A stretch of 64,000 nt of DNA from Cheiracanthium punctorium (taxonomy: Eukaryota; Arthropoda; Arachnida; Araneae; Cheiracanthiidae). Position 1 is the stretch's first letter. Every line of letters starts with the position of its first letter. This document shows, piece after piece, positions 21,744 through 34,606 of this stretch. A program made the translations under genes and the position numbers. The notes under the pieces are model-generated. The model was not told the origin of the DNA and searched no databases. It saw nothing but the letters and a program-made list of their open reading frames with translations. Where the stretch lies: NCBI GenBank assembly GCA_038373885.1, contig JAWZYV010016944.1:620001-684000 (forward strand). Reading direction: 5' to 3'.

Positions 21744-23134
21744 CAGCTGCGGGAAAAAAAGGCCCACTTGTACTTTTTTCGGCCGTCGTTCGTCGTACAG
21801 CAAAGTTTCAGATACCAATCGTTTACGATTGAAGTACACTTTAATTTGCTATGCATAAAAATTGCATAAGAGGCCGTCTACATATTAAAATTCGCACCAA
21901 CTTTTTTTTTTCTCAATAGCAATCCCTAGATTTCACTTCATATTTCAAAAATTTAGATCATTTTAACCCCAGATACTAATTTTCAATAAATTTGAACTAA
22001 AAATGGGTGAGTTATGAGCTACGAAAATCCCCCTCCCCATATGTTAAAATATTTTTTCATACTTTAATTCATATCTCATATAATATTGATAATAATAAGA
22101 TGATTTTTATTCCTACAATTAGAACTAAACGACCCAAACGTAATTCACTATTATTATGATTTTTAATAAAATATTACTATGAATTATGAATTATTAAATT
22201 AATATAAAAAAACTTATGAATAGCGACCTAGCCAAATTTCGACAAAAATAGATGCAGAAATTAATATTACATGGCTGTGCAAAATTTCAAATTTTTACGT
22301 TCAGTACTTTAATTTATATTAAATTAAATGTGTTATTTTCATGAATTAAGGGACCATATATAAATTTATTAAGTGACAATTTTTTTTAAATTGCTTAAAA
22401 TGAACGTAAATTAGATTTCTTTTGTGCAAAAACACAGTAAAATATAGCGGTATAAAAAATATCAAGTTTTGAAGCAAATATACTGGAGGTTTTTTACAGT
22501 TTGATGATGATTCTATAAAGCGTCTATTGTTGCGCCCGCTACCATATCCCCCCAAATAAAATATTTTCCAGGTATAGAATTAAATGCAATAGATGTATGT
22601 CTTCTAATACGACGCCCTATTTCTGAAAAACTAAGATCCTCAACATTCCAGGCATGAATTTGACCTTTTTAAATCTTGGAAATATTAGGTCTTTGGACTT
22701 TCCCATATTTTATCATGAATAGCGACCTAGCCAAATTCCAATATTTTATAATGAATAAGCAAATCATTCAAAAAGCATTCAAAAGCATTCAAAATCACGT
22801 TTTTCTACCTTCAAATAACGTTTTTCAATTTGCAGAAAGTCCCTTAAAAACGCGTAAAAATAATTCGCAATATCTCGGAAATTACCGTAGAAAATCAGTG
22901 AAACTTTATATTTAGGGTAATTTGAAGATTTTCTTTCGTTTAATAAAGTCAAAATACAGTGTTGCCATTGAGAAAAACGAAGTTGATACAGAATTAAATA
23001 TGAAGACGTCCCCTTATGCAAATTAAATTAATAGTAAATTAATGTATGCGTTATTTACGAACGAATGGTATATATGACTTTGCTGTACAACAAATGGTGG
23101 CGAAATAAGGAGCAAGTGGGCCTTTCCGCAGCTG
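21744..23134 (-). mobile_element. CAGCTG-tipped Tc1/mariner-like element, copy B
   Basis: Complete element flanked by TA on both sides (21742-21743, 23135-23136), with TIRs beginning CAGCTGCGGGAAAAAAAGGC and, from the other end, CAGCTGCGGAAAGGCCCAC. Relative to copy C it is inverted and lacks about 490 bp. The minus strand of 22500-22690 keeps a diverged HTH coding remnant (KGQIHAWNVEDLSFSEIGRR), preceded by a stop. It has no DDE catalytic domain, so it is non-autonomous. Confidence 0.85.
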
Positions 23135-23136
23135 TA

Positions 23137-24151
23137 CATAGAGAATGCTTTTCTGCACGCCTTTCACAGAAACGATATCATTCCAAAGAATTATTTTAAT
23201 TTAAAAGATAATTTAGTAATATAATATGAATAGTAAATCTCTCTTTTACTTTTACAAACGATAAAAAATAAACCCAATAGTAGATGCACATAACATTTTT
23301 ATAAATTCTGCTTTGAAGCATAAGTGGGAGTAATTCATTTCAGACTTTATTATTACTATATTTATTTTCTTTATTAACGTTTAAATATTCTGAAAAAAAA
23401 ATGAGAGACAAAAAAAATCAATGAAACTTAACTTTGCACATTAATAGTATGAAATGAAGTACTTCAAATATGTTTTAAAGTTTACTTTAAAAGGAAGTAA
23501 GTTCATTTGATCACAAATATCCATCAATGTCTTTCATGATAGTTTCATAATATTTTAAATCTTTTTGTTAAAATAAAACATTTTTCTGTTAAAGCATGAT
23601 AGTTAAATGCATCTATAAAGCAACTGCAAAGCATGGGAAATTCCATGACAAAATAAACTTCTATCATTCTTTTTGAATGAAAGATCGCTAGTTCTGAAAC
23701 TTTGTCAGATACTTCTGTACGAAATGTGGAATTAAAAAGAGCATGAAGTTGAGAAAGAAATTCCCTTAAGCTTTATTATTGCGTTCAATTGCTCTTTAAA
23801 ACGGTGAAGGGTCTGCAATGCAAGTAATATTTATTTTTATCATTTGTTACCAACTTTTTGTAATAACATCATGCAGATCTTCAAAAGATAGTTTTACATT
23901 TTTGTGAAGAGAGTTTCTTTCTGCAGTATGAGACTAAAAACTTTTGCTTTCGTTTCTTCATTTTTGTTTCAAATTAAATGTATGTAGAAAAGCTCATATG
24001 GAATTTATTTTTAGACGTACTTTTTGTTATTTATTCATTTCTTAAAATAAAAATCAAATTTTTTATCGTAGTCAGAGTGTTAAAATCAATTCGGTTTAAA
24101 CTATTGAAATTCGGTGGAAATAAGACAATTTTTTAAATTCTATATTGTATA
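23137..24151. other. no feature seen
   Basis: AT-rich sequence without recognisable coding or repeat structure. Confidence 0.5.
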
Positions 24152-24176
24152 TCTTATAAATAAAAATGAAATTCTG

Positions 24177-24213
24177 TTTGTTTGTTTGTTTGTTTGTTTG
24201 TTTGTTTGTTTGT
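24177..24213. repeat. (GTTT)n microsatellite
   Basis: About nine GTTT units just inside the Helitron 5' end. Confidence 0.9.
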
Positions 24214-24221
24214 GGATTTTA

Positions 24222-24703
24222 TTCGTATACAAATCCACAAAAATGGACCTATCGGCCTGAAATTTAGCACAGATATGTAAAATAATATAGAATAAATCAC
24301 AGTCCACTTTAAAACTTTGAAAGTCCACCCGTTCCCGGAATTTAAGAGATTTTTTATGCTCTTCACGCAAAAATCTTTCCGTAATTGTAACCCCTGTAGT
24401 GAAAAAAATGTGAAATAAGGATCGTGGTTGCCATGTGTGGCGATTTTGCCGAATGAAATGTCGTTCGTATACAAATCCACAAAAATGAACCTATCGGCCT
24501 GAAATTTAGCACAGATATGTAAAATAATATAGAATAAATCGTAGTCCACTTTAAAACTTTGAAAGTCCACCCGTTCCCGGAATTTAAGAGAATTTTTATG
24601 CTCTTCACGCAAAAAGCTTTCCGTAATTAAAACCCCTGTAGTGAAAAAAGTGTGAAATAAGGATCGTGGTTGCCATGTGTGGCGATTTTGCCGAATAAAA
24701 TGT
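24222..24703 (+). repeat. 242-bp tandem duplication in the Helitron
   Basis: Units start TTCGTATACAAATCCAC at 24222 and 24464 and match almost perfectly, ending in GGCGATTTTGCCGAAT. The duplication creates long spurious open frames on the minus strand (24140-24612) that are not genes. Confidence 0.92.
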
Positions 24704-25539
24704 TTTAAATTCTCAAAGTAAAAATAAAAGAATAATAATGATTTTTTTTTTGTTAGTTTATATTCGTCAGGTTATTTTTTTTTAAATTATAATATCGTGT
24801 GCATGGGAAATCAGAGCAGGAATGTAATGCTTTACACGCAAAACAATAAGAATTGAAGATTTCCGAGGCTAATGTGTAAATTCTCTTAGTTTGGCGAAAA
24901 AATAAAATGGCTGAAATATGGATTTTGAGTAAGTGAGTTCTAGCGGTTTGCACAGTTTTCGGCTTTGCGCAATTTATTGAGAGCTTAAGGAAATAGATTT
25001 TTGGAAACAAGTGCAAAGGTTTTATTAGAATAGAGCGTTAAATTTTAATGATCCGTGAAGAAATAATGCAGTTATTAAGGGATTTCAAGCGATCTAACTT
25101 CAGAATTCTCGCCAATTGAGTACATTGATTTAAGTTGGGGGAATTCCGCCAAATTTCAGAAAATTGAAATCTTCTCATTTAGTACATCGGAGTAACGATG
25201 AATAAAACACATTATAGTTGATAATTTAAAAAAAAATCGGCTGTATTAAGGGATTCCAATTTTCAAATAACTCTCTTTGGCTACTTTTTGGCGGCCGAAC
25301 CATTTCCCATATGTATTGCTGCTAAGTCAATGCTTCGAATGATTCCCTGAAAAAACTCTTGCAAAATGGCGTATGTTGGCACTTTGGCGAGGCTTAGATT
25401 TGAAACTGGATTTTATTTGAGACTGGTATATATAATAACACTGGTTATAGATAAAAATGAATGTTGGTATGTGTTTATGAGGTTGAAAAACTCCAGCACC
25501 GTTGAGAACCGTTGCACGATGAAATTTGGTTCACCTAAG

Positions 25540-26620
25540 TCTTTTATGATGGAGAAGGTTTTTATGCTATCCGTTTTCCTTAACTTGCCACTTGGTGCCG
25601 CAGCACAACGTTGAATTCTATTCCGTTTAGCCGTTTGCTATGCGAATATCGTCCAACCGATTTCGATGAAATTTGGTACACGCGAATATTAGAACACGGA
25701 GAATATTTTTCACTATCCATTTTGATGTAACCTGCCGCTAAATGGCGCTGCAAAGCATCAACTTCTATACCGTTCGACCGATCGGCATAAAATGTTTTAT
25801 ACTTACACATTTGAGCACGAAGAATATATTCTAACTGCGTTCCTTTTGATGTTACTCACCACTAGATGACACTGCAATGCATTATTATTTTAACTCGCCA
25901 CTAGATGACGCTGCAGCAGGCCAAATTCTTGACCATTCAAACGGTCGCTATGAAAATCAGTATACATAGCTATTTGAACAATGAGAATATTTTGGCGTTA
26001 TCCATTTTGCTATAACTCGCCACTTGATGGCGCTGTAGCAAATCATTACTTTAATTAACTACTAGATGGCCCTGCAGTGTATCACTTCTTGACTGTGCAA
26101 ATGATCGTTATGAAAATTGGTATGCATAGATAGTTGAACACGGTCGCTATGAAAATCAGTATACATAGCTATTTGAACAATGAGAATATTTTGGCGTTAT
26201 CCATTTTGCTATAACTCGCCACTTGACGGCGCTGTAGCAAATCATTACTTTATTGAACCACTAGATGGCCCTGCAGTGTATCACTTCTTGACTGTGCAAA
26301 TAATCGCTATGAAAATAGGTATACATAGATATTTGAACACGGGGAAGAGTTTGGCGCTATCCATTTTCCTATAACTTGCCACTAGATGTCGCGTCAACAC
26401 ATGAACTTCAGGACTGTCCTGCCGATAGTCATGAAAATTCGTATACATCGATATCTGAATGCGAAACATATTTTCGCCGTATCCGTTTTGCTAAAACTCG
26501 CCACTAGATTGCGCTACGCCGCATGGCCTTCTGCACCGTACAAACGATTGCCTTGCAATTCGGTATGCATGATTATTGGACACAATATAACGCGATATCC
26601 ACTTTGCTATATCTGTTTAT
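25540..26620 (+). repeat. Helitron internal minisatellite, ~100-bp units
   Basis: About nine to ten diverged units recur, each with the pattern GCTATGAAAATNNGTATACAT...TTTGAACAC...TATCCATTTTGCTATAACTCGCCACTAGATGGCGCTG, of which a subset is kept in each unit. A higher-order duplication of about 199 bp is clear: GGTCGCTATGAAAATCAG starts at 25943 and at 26142. Confidence 0.85.
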
Positions 26621-26671
26621 TACAATGAATAGTAATCACCACAAATCGTAATATCAAAAAGTCCATTCATT

Positions 26672-26688
26672 CCCGTGCGAAGAACGGG
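26672..26688 (+). other. Helitron 3'-terminal hairpin
   Basis: CCCGT (26672-26676) pairs with ACGGG (26684-26688) around a short loop, upstream of the terminal CTAG at 26697-26700. Confidence 0.75.
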
Positions 26689-26700
26689 TACTTCAGCTAG

Positions 26701-27472
26701 TTTTATATAAATTAATTGTTTCCTACTAGTTGTAATTTGAATTCTAGTAATTAAAGATATGAGACTAAATTCATTCCATGATAATTATATAGGAATTTAC
26801 TACACATAAAGGATTAAATATTCCAAAAAATACATAATTTTTAAAAAAATATTTTACATTTTAACTATACACTGTACAAGTATAGTGCTTTTAATAGAGT
26901 CTTTTACATAATTTAAGTACATTCAATAGAAGAAAGATTTTTAAAATCTAGTTCAAGATTTAAAAAAAGTTCGTTTGCACTGAAACTCTAAAATAATCCA
27001 TCTTTTGTGATCATGCAGTTTGAAGAAAATACATTAATCAGACTTCTTCTACATATGCAAATATATTTCATATTTCAAACATGACTTGCCAAAGCAGATT
27101 ATTACACAAAATATTTGTTTCATTCTTATGAATTCAACATCTTGAACAGGAAAATTCACTTATTTATGACTTATTGTCCGAAAAAGTTGTTTTTAAACAT
27201 ACAAATTAATTTTTAACACAAACAAGTTTGATTCAAACATGTATGGCGAATTCTTTTCTTGCAGAATCTTTACAAAGTATTGCTACACACTTGTACAGAT
27301 ACAAGTAAAAAGAAATTGCAAATTTGTGGACACAACTTAAAATTAAAAAATTAAAATTACATGAAATTATATATATATATAATGCATCTACACATCAGAA
27401 ACTAAGGACTTTTTTAATTTTACCTCTCATTTCCTGAATTATTCAAATGCATATTTTGCTAAATACTGTCTA
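26701..27472. other. no feature seen
   Basis: AT-rich sequence with no recognisable structure. Confidence 0.5.
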
Positions 27473-27720
27473 GGGGACCGCCAGCTGGTGATTAAAGGCC
27501 TGTTGTACTGCACGCCAATCGCCTGAGCGTATGATTGTGGGTTCGAATCCCACCCATTACCAGGCTGTAAAAATTGCCTTTCTTTGAGCTAGTAAAGACT
27601 TTTAATGTGCTGTCCTCTTTATTCTACGAGGATTTATAAATGAACTCCTGAAACAAAGCACGTAAGTCCGAAAATAAATGGTCCAACTGTCTACAACTTT
27701 GATTTCCGGGGCATGAACAC
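27473..27720 (+). repeat. tRNA-derived SINE, copy 1
   Basis: The head contains an A-box-like CTGGTGATTAAAGG and a strong B box GGGTTCGAATCCC near 27540. The body (GCTAGTAAAGAC..., CGAGGATTTA..., GAAAATAAATGG) matches 49575-49672. The tRNA-like head cannot form an acceptor stem. It is a SINE copy, pol III-transcribed by type. Confidence 0.7.
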
Positions 27721-30700
27721 AAAAAACATTTAAAATGCAGAACTATTCAAATACCTTTTTATTTAACTGGTTAGAAACGGTATTAACTTCTTTAGTTTTG
27801 CGGATGTAGGTTTTCAAATTTGAAGTATTCTTTTGTAAATACCCTGCAGATTAACGCTAAACTTCAAATTATTTTTTGAATAGATATTTTTTAGCTTGTT
27901 CTTTAGTTTGTAGTACTAAGGTGTTAAAAATTGTGTTTATGGATTCTGAAAACGTAAACATTTTGTAGAATTATTATAAGATAATTATTCAGATCGCACT
28001 TTCTTTTTCTTTCTCCTTCATTTGTATTTCTTAAGAAAAAACATTTACTTAAGTTAAATGCAATTTTTTTTAATTAAAAATGTTTCAGGTTACAACAAAG
28101 AATACATTTTAAAAATGTGTACCTTTAAAACCAGCGAAATTTGATTAACCCAGATAAAAATATCTGGAACTACTACCCATGTATAATATCATTAACATCT
28201 CATTAAATGCACCATTTATACGTTGAAATTAATAACTAAAAGCGAAATGTATGCTTTCCTTTCTTTACAAAATGTAAATGTTTACAGAAAAAGATATGAA
28301 TAGAAAGACAAACGAAGTAATTATCTCACGCTGAAAAACAAAGCTCCAAGTAATTAATTACCATAATATTTTTCCTTCATCTTAAGTTTAGATGCCGTTT
28401 ACGGAAAAACCTGTCCAAAAAAGTTTTCATTCTAGGTCTCTGGAAGTACGAAAAAATAAAAAGGTTTTATTTTAATACTTTGGGATTTCCTCTAAGTCAA
28501 ACATATGCATCACTCTGACACTTATTGAAATCAATAAGCAGTCTGCAGACGGAAGTATTTTGAAATTAGAAAAATATATTACGTAAATTAATTCAGTGAT
28601 ATTAATTTTCTGTGAAAGTAGTACTTTGTAGGCAGTTAATGTGTCAGTTTTAAATGAAACACTTAAGAATTTCTTTAAAGAAAATGGGTTACAAATTTGT
28701 CCATTTTATACATAATGTGCCATCTGCTACATTTTGTAAAATATAAATAATGGAAATTATCGTTTCAAGTGTGAAAATATTAATTTTATTTTCCAGAGCA
28801 AATATTTTAAATAGGGAAAGAATATATATTTGTTTTTTCGTAAAATTTGTTTAACAAATCTTAAGTTTTTTTTTTTTTTTTTTTAAGGATAGTTACATAA
28901 TTTAATGGTGTACATTTATTCAAACGATAACGAGTTTTAATGTATGTTGATTGGGCAGTTAAATATGAAATTGCCTCACAAATTAAAGGAAAAAATACTC
29001 AATTGAAAGTTCAGCAAAGTAAATTTCAAAGAAAATATTCGGAATATATAGTTTTTGAAATTATTAGATTTTTTTTTTAACAATTTTGTCTCAAGTAGTG
29101 CATTTTATAATATAAATATTCCTTCTGACTGATCAAGCGAAACTTGGAATAACGTCATTAATTTTATAATGATGAAGAATTTAAAGTTATAAACTATTTC
29201 AGAAAATTTTTAAATTTCTGTATGTTCTCGATAGATTCAAGTCTTCACTTCAACCATATTTGAAGTTTATATGAAGTAAATTTTAAATTATAGTGCGGGC
29301 ATTATTATATGAGCATTGCATTAATATGTACATAATAATTAATCTTCTTGTATCAGATTTCCCCGTTTCAAACCTTTTAAAGTCACAATCACGTTCTTCA
29401 GAATGATAATTTTTCCGGAAAACTCCTCGAACTTTATTTGAATAATTAAGATTAAACTGCCAATCATGGCAAGAAGTAAATTGCAAATTATCATACTTCC
29501 ATTGTTTCAAGCTGTTATCTGGCATGCTATTATAATGACGAGAAATAAATGGAAATTTTTGAAAGTGCTATTTTAAGTAGCATTCGTATTTTCCAACTGC
29601 TACTTATCTAACAACTTATGAGAACGTTAGATTTTTGTTAACTTTTGGAACTTATACTATGTTACCATTGTATAGATATCAGAAAACAAGACATTAAAAT
29701 AACAGAAAAATAAAAGAATAATTTTTTATTTCCCATTTATTTCAAGTATGTAATTCATTTCAAAATCAAATTCTGAAATTATCGATTATAGCTAAAGTCT
29801 TTCAGATTTCATTTTGAGTCATTTAAAACTAAAATGGTGCAGCTTTTTTTTCAAATTTTAATTCAGCTTTGCATTTTTAAAGCAAAAAACTTTTCAATAA
29901 GTGATTTTGTTTGTAATACCATCTCTAGTTATTACTTTAATTGAATACTTTCGCTATTTATGCAGGCTATATGAGAAACTGAAATTAACTTTCAGGCCAT
30001 ATAAATATATTACAGGCATGTAAAACGCGCAGAATCTAGGCGCATAAGTTTAATATGAACATCATCCTTAATTATATCATTGCCATCTATTTAGAATACG
30101 TTCCACTCACTCTACGTCGAAATTGCACTTCGGAGGCCTGTTAACTCTGTTGAATGTTCTCACTGATATTCACTTAGAGCACAATGAATTCAAAATAGGC
30201 ATAGTTCTAAGAAATAATATGGATCACGAGAATAATAAACTGTCATGAAATAGACTCTCCTTCCGAGGAAAAGTGTGAAAATGCCTCGCATATCAAGACT
30301 AGTCTTCATGTTCATCAAGTGTTACAAATTCATCAGAGTAAGCAATTTCTGTCAATATACCTTACAGATAAAAAGCATGTTCTGACAAAAAAAAAGCATT
30401 GAAAATGGTGCGTATCTTATTGATTCTACTGTGCAGAACACACACATACAGACAATTTCATTGCATTAAGTCTATGGCTAAACCCACACATATCTCAATT
30501 AAATTAGCGAAGTTCAAACTTCTAAAATAAACTTATAAGACGCAGCTGAAGTCTAATTGATAGGTTATAGAAGTTATAAGACTTAATGTCTGTCCATAAC
30601 TTTATTCAGAGTGCAATGCCACCTTAAATAACTATTTCTTTGACGTACTTTAAAAGTTCAAGCGATTTCTCAAATGTAATAATGCAAAGTTGAACAGGTT

Positions 30701-32779
30701 TCGCAAATGTAATAATTAAGATCAGAATATGCTGGGAAATAAATAGACTAATTATCTTGCTTTAGAAAATATGAAGTACTTTTTTTCAACTTTACGAATC
30801 TATTTTAATTATATACTTATGAGCAAATATACGTTATGTACCATATTTCCTTTAATTGAAGTATAGTATGATGATTAAGACACTTCTGTAACATTCAATA
30901 ATTACAGATAAATTATAGTAAGTTTCATAAATGAAATAAGCACTTATAGTTCATCTATTATACAACTGTTAATTGTTAAAATAACATTTAAACTTGAAAA
31001 TTAATACAACAGTCTCAAAGGAGTCGCTTCCAGAACACAATACTAATAAGTCATGCATACATCTACCCGCACATTATACTACATATTTACTAACTACAAT
31101 TGTTCTATCAAAGGTCTTTTGAGAAAACATTATGATATAACTATTTTCATAAAGTAGAACACGGATAAATGAGTGAGTATTTTTACGATAAAATTCTTGT
31201 TGCTTGTTTACCGTGTTGTTAGTAAATGCATTTGATAACTATTACAAGCATTATATTTAGTTGTTTAGAAAAAGGCAGTCATTAAAGTGTTGAAAATACC
31301 TTCTCGCTGGTTAAAGTATTAAACGTACAATAAGATTTCAGCAGTTTCTGAAATTCAGTTGAAATTTTTGAAAGATATTTATCGTAAAACTATTTTTAAT
31401 TGATCTTATTACAGATAAAAATATATGTCTCTGTTATATTATTTTATGTTACATTATTCGTTCAGTAAATGTTACATTACTAATATAATTATCAAGAAAT
31501 AAAGATGCTACTAAATTTTGTATGCGCTATTTTTCAATGAAAGTTGTGTTATAGTATTTTTAAAATATCTTCGTTGGCCATAACACAATATTTTTATAGT
31601 TTCCCTACAGATATACTTTTTTCATTTAAATTGATGAAAGATTAGAACTAATTACTAATGCATACTTAATTTTATTAATCAAAGTTCACTGAAACTTACT
31701 ACGATTTGCAAAATAGGCACAACATATAGCGTATATTCTCAGACAACAATATTTCAGGAAGTATCACACTAATCGCATCAGTCTATTCATCTAAACTGAA
31801 AATGATTAACATTTATTAAAATTTCTAACCTGAATTCTGTAACATGTTACCTAATAAAATCATTACTGGCATTTCCTCTTACAGTTATTTACGACCTACG
31901 TAGCTAATGTAACACATTAAAGCATTCATGTCTTGTTGGGAAGCAATCACACATTTCGTGATAATAATCTCTAGCATTAGCTGTATTTACGAATAAACGT
32001 TCAATAAGAAATTCAGAAAGAAGCAAAAAATTTATGCTTATTCTTTGTTTGGAAACATTATTAAGAGCCAGTCTTTTCATTTGTATGTATGTTAAATCTT
32101 GTAGTATTTCTTACTCAAAAACGGAAATTCAAAATTGTCCATTATTTTAAGAAAAACATGACAATTACACCATCTCAAACAAGTATTCGAGTAAAAGTGA
32201 AGCTTCCTACGTTTATTTAATATATCAAAAAATATTTTTAATAAAATATGAATTAGATTATGTATTATTATATTTTTTCATATTTCTGTCGAGTTGTGCG
32301 TTTTTCAAAAACTAATTCATTGTTCTAAAAGTTAAATAGGAAATTCGTTTATAATCGTATACTTTTTTGAGAAGATGTACATAAGCTAGTACTTTCTGTA
32401 CTGAGAGTGAACCATGACGTTATCAAATATTTTGTGTTCTACTGCTTCCACATTGACTGTTAAGTCATAAAGACTTACAGCTGACTTTTGACACAAGTGT
32501 CATTCAAAATTCTACAGAAAACACCTTTTTCTGAAACTTTGACAGTCAAATCTTCTTGTGCAAAAGTGCACTACAAAAGTACATACTTCAGTGAATATAT
32601 ACTAAAGAAAAATACTGCAAAAGGGTAGTACTGCAAAAAACACGGATTTGCATGATTTTAAAAGTCATCTACGACCTACTCCAAGAGTGACAATGTATGA
32701 AGTTAACTAAAAGAAAACTTAGAGTATATCAGAAACAAAATTAATTCACAGCTGTATGGTAACATTTTCAAGTTTTATA
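27721..32779. other. no feature seen over about 5 kb
   Basis: AT-rich sequence. I find no coding motif, terminal repeat or tRNA-like block. There is a T-run of about 18 at 28867-28884. It may be a large intron or intergenic region. Confidence 0.45.
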
Positions 32780-33823
32780 CACTATCTGGCCATGAGTATC
32801 CGGACACCCCTAAAAAAGTGGTTCTGGCGGGTGACGCAATTGGATACGTAATCGAAAGCTATAAAAGTGTTGGCAGTGGTTTGTCTGGTTGTATGTATGC
32901 GTTTGTGAAGCAATGAGTAAGTCAAAGGAGCTGAGTTCGATCGTGGCAGTATAGTGGGATGCCACCTTTGTGGGAAATCAGTTCGTGAGATTGCGGATAT
33001 TCTACAGAAACCTAAATCCACTGTGAGTGATGTAATTGTGAAGTGGAAACGTCGAGGCAGTGAAACTGAAAAAAATCGGAGTGGTAGGCCGAAAAAACTT
33101 AGTGAACGCAGCCGCAGAACTCTGAAAAGGGTAATGAAACACAATCGCAAGTCCTCGTTGGTAGAAATTTCTCAGGAGTTGCAAAGTTCATCAGGCGTTA
33201 GTGTTAGCAGCAGGACTGTTCGTCGAGAGTTAAACAACTTGGGATTCCACGGTCGTGCAGCCGCTCACAAGCCGAACATCACTCCACAGAATGTGAAGCA
33301 TCGATTGCAATGGTGCAGAGCTCACCGTCATTGGACTGTGGGCATGTGGAAAACTGTTGGAGTGATGAATCTCGCTTCACAGTCTGGCAATCGGATGGAC
33401 GCGTCTGGGTTTGGCAGATGCCCGGCGAACGATTTTTTCGTGGCTGCATTGTGCCAACTGTCAAGTTTGGTGGTGGCAGTATAATGGTGTGGAGTGTTTC
33501 TCGTGGTTTGGCTTGGGTCCGTTAGTTCCTGTGGTTGGAAACATGAACTCTGTGATGTATGTGGACATTCTGGACAATGCTGCACTCCCAACTCTATGGC
33601 AATACTTCGGGGAAGGCCCATTTCTCTTCCAGCAGGATAACTGCTGTGATGGACGCCTGGAAGTCAATTCCTATGGCCACCTATCAAAAATTGTTGAAAG
33701 TCTTCCGAGACGTGTGCAGGCTGTCATCGATGCAAAAAGGGGGACCAACATCATATTAATATGTGCGTCAGGACGCTCTAAGTCCATACCACTGGGTGTC
33801 CGGATACTTTTGTCCAGATAGTG
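32780..33823 (+). mobile_element. Tc1-like transposon with complete TIRs
   Basis: A 1,044-bp element between TA dinucleotides (32778-32779, 33824-33825). The 30-bp terminal inverted repeats start CACTATCTGG and end with a GTATCCGGACACCC block, with three mismatches. It encodes one broken transposase. TIR length and TA target sites are as expected for Tc1/mariner. Confidence 0.95.
32913..33765 (+). pseudogene. Tc1 transposase, frameshifted and internally deleted
   Basis: DDE/D transposase for cut-and-paste at TA sites. It starts MSKSKELS at an ATG (32913), then needs a frame change near 32940. The next frame carries the DNA-binding part: SVREIADILQKPKSTVSDV (helix-turn-helix), a GRPKKLSER AT-hook-like linker, and a second HTH. 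A further frame change near 33355 gives WSDESRFTVWQSDGRV (first catalytic Asp), with GGGSIMVW following. Another near 33495 gives GLGPLVPVVGN and FLFQQDNC (second Asp, codon 33636-33638). The region that should hold the third acidic residue (DLNPIEHLW-type) is deleted: sequence passes directly to the C-terminal ATYQKLL/RRVQAVIDAK part. Inactive on three counts. Confidence 0.92.
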
Positions 33824-33951
33824 TATAATGCGGCTTGATATTTCGATGAAACACATGTTCCCGAACAAGAAAAACTTGCCCAGAATATGTTCATATGGAG
33901 AACTTAGTTATAAATATACTGAAATGACTATAATTTGTCCATATTTTTCCA

Positions 33952-34606
33952 TCCTACTATATAATTAGGCAGATACCAGACTCACTCTTTAACAACCGGG
34001 CAACTCATCCAAGAAAGAAAACTTTTAGCATCGTTACTCCAAAAAGATTAAAAAGTTGAGCACGAAAAAAGCAATGACATGTACACCGCATGTACGATCC
34101 GCTTGAAATTTTTCATAATCATATATAAAAATATAGTAAACAATTTGTGCTATTTTAAAAATCTGAAAATTCACCTGCTCTCTCATCTTTATGCGATTTT
34201 TCGTTCTTTTCAGCTCCATTTTATTTCTGAGAGTAAAAAAAAAAGTGAATCATTTGAGTGACAAAATTAACTGTTTCAAGTGAAAATGACATTACGCAAT
34301 TGGGATTCCAATTCGTTTAAAATAGCTTTTCCTAATTACGTAGTTCTTTTTTTTCACAAATAAATCGTCTGCATGGATATAAGAATGGCTATATACACAA
34401 AACGAAATCATTCTAATGCGAAAAGTTTCCGCGCGTCTCCAGAAAAGCATAAAATTCAATTTGGGTGTATAAAGAAAATTGAATATGAACTTATTTATTT
34501 TAGGTGGATGAAAATTCAATATATTGAGTGTAGGCATATTTTCGTCAAATGTTTTTTCTAGTGCCCGTTGCAATTACTTCCACAACGGGCTTTGTGTGAC
34601 TTCTAG
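33952..34606 (+). mobile_element. small non-autonomous Helitron
   Basis: Starts A|TCCTACTATATAATTAGG and ends CTAG|T (34603-34606). A strong 8-bp hairpin GCCCGTTG/CAACGGGC (34563-34570 with 34583-34590) lies 12 bases before the CTAG. All three canonical Helitron terminal rules are met in 655 bp. It has no coding content and lies 128 bp after the Tc1 element. Confidence 0.7.

Larger units (their letters stand above)
24152..26700 (+). mobile_element. Helitron, plus strand, 2.5 kb, non-autonomous
   Basis: Starts A|TCTTATAAATAAAAATGAAA and ends CAGCTAG|T, matching the Helitron A|T insertion rule at both ends. A CCCGT...ACGGG hairpin (26672-26688) lies nine bases before the terminal CTAG. There is a (GTTT)n tract near the 5' end, a 242-bp tandem duplication, and a minisatellite of about 100-bp units in the 3' half. 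No Rep or helicase coding sequence was found. Confidence 0.82.

Noticed and set aside
22346..22915. Open frames inside transposon copy B
   Set aside because: They run through non-coding parts of the element; only the HTH relic aligns with copy C and it is broken.
24140..24612. 152-codon and other minus-strand frames with internal repetition
   Set aside because: The repetition reflects the 242-bp DNA duplication in the Helitron; the residues show no family motif.
27473..27565. Functional tRNA gene at the strong B box
   Set aside because: No acceptor or complete D-stem pairing, and a matching SINE body follows here and at 49.5 kb.
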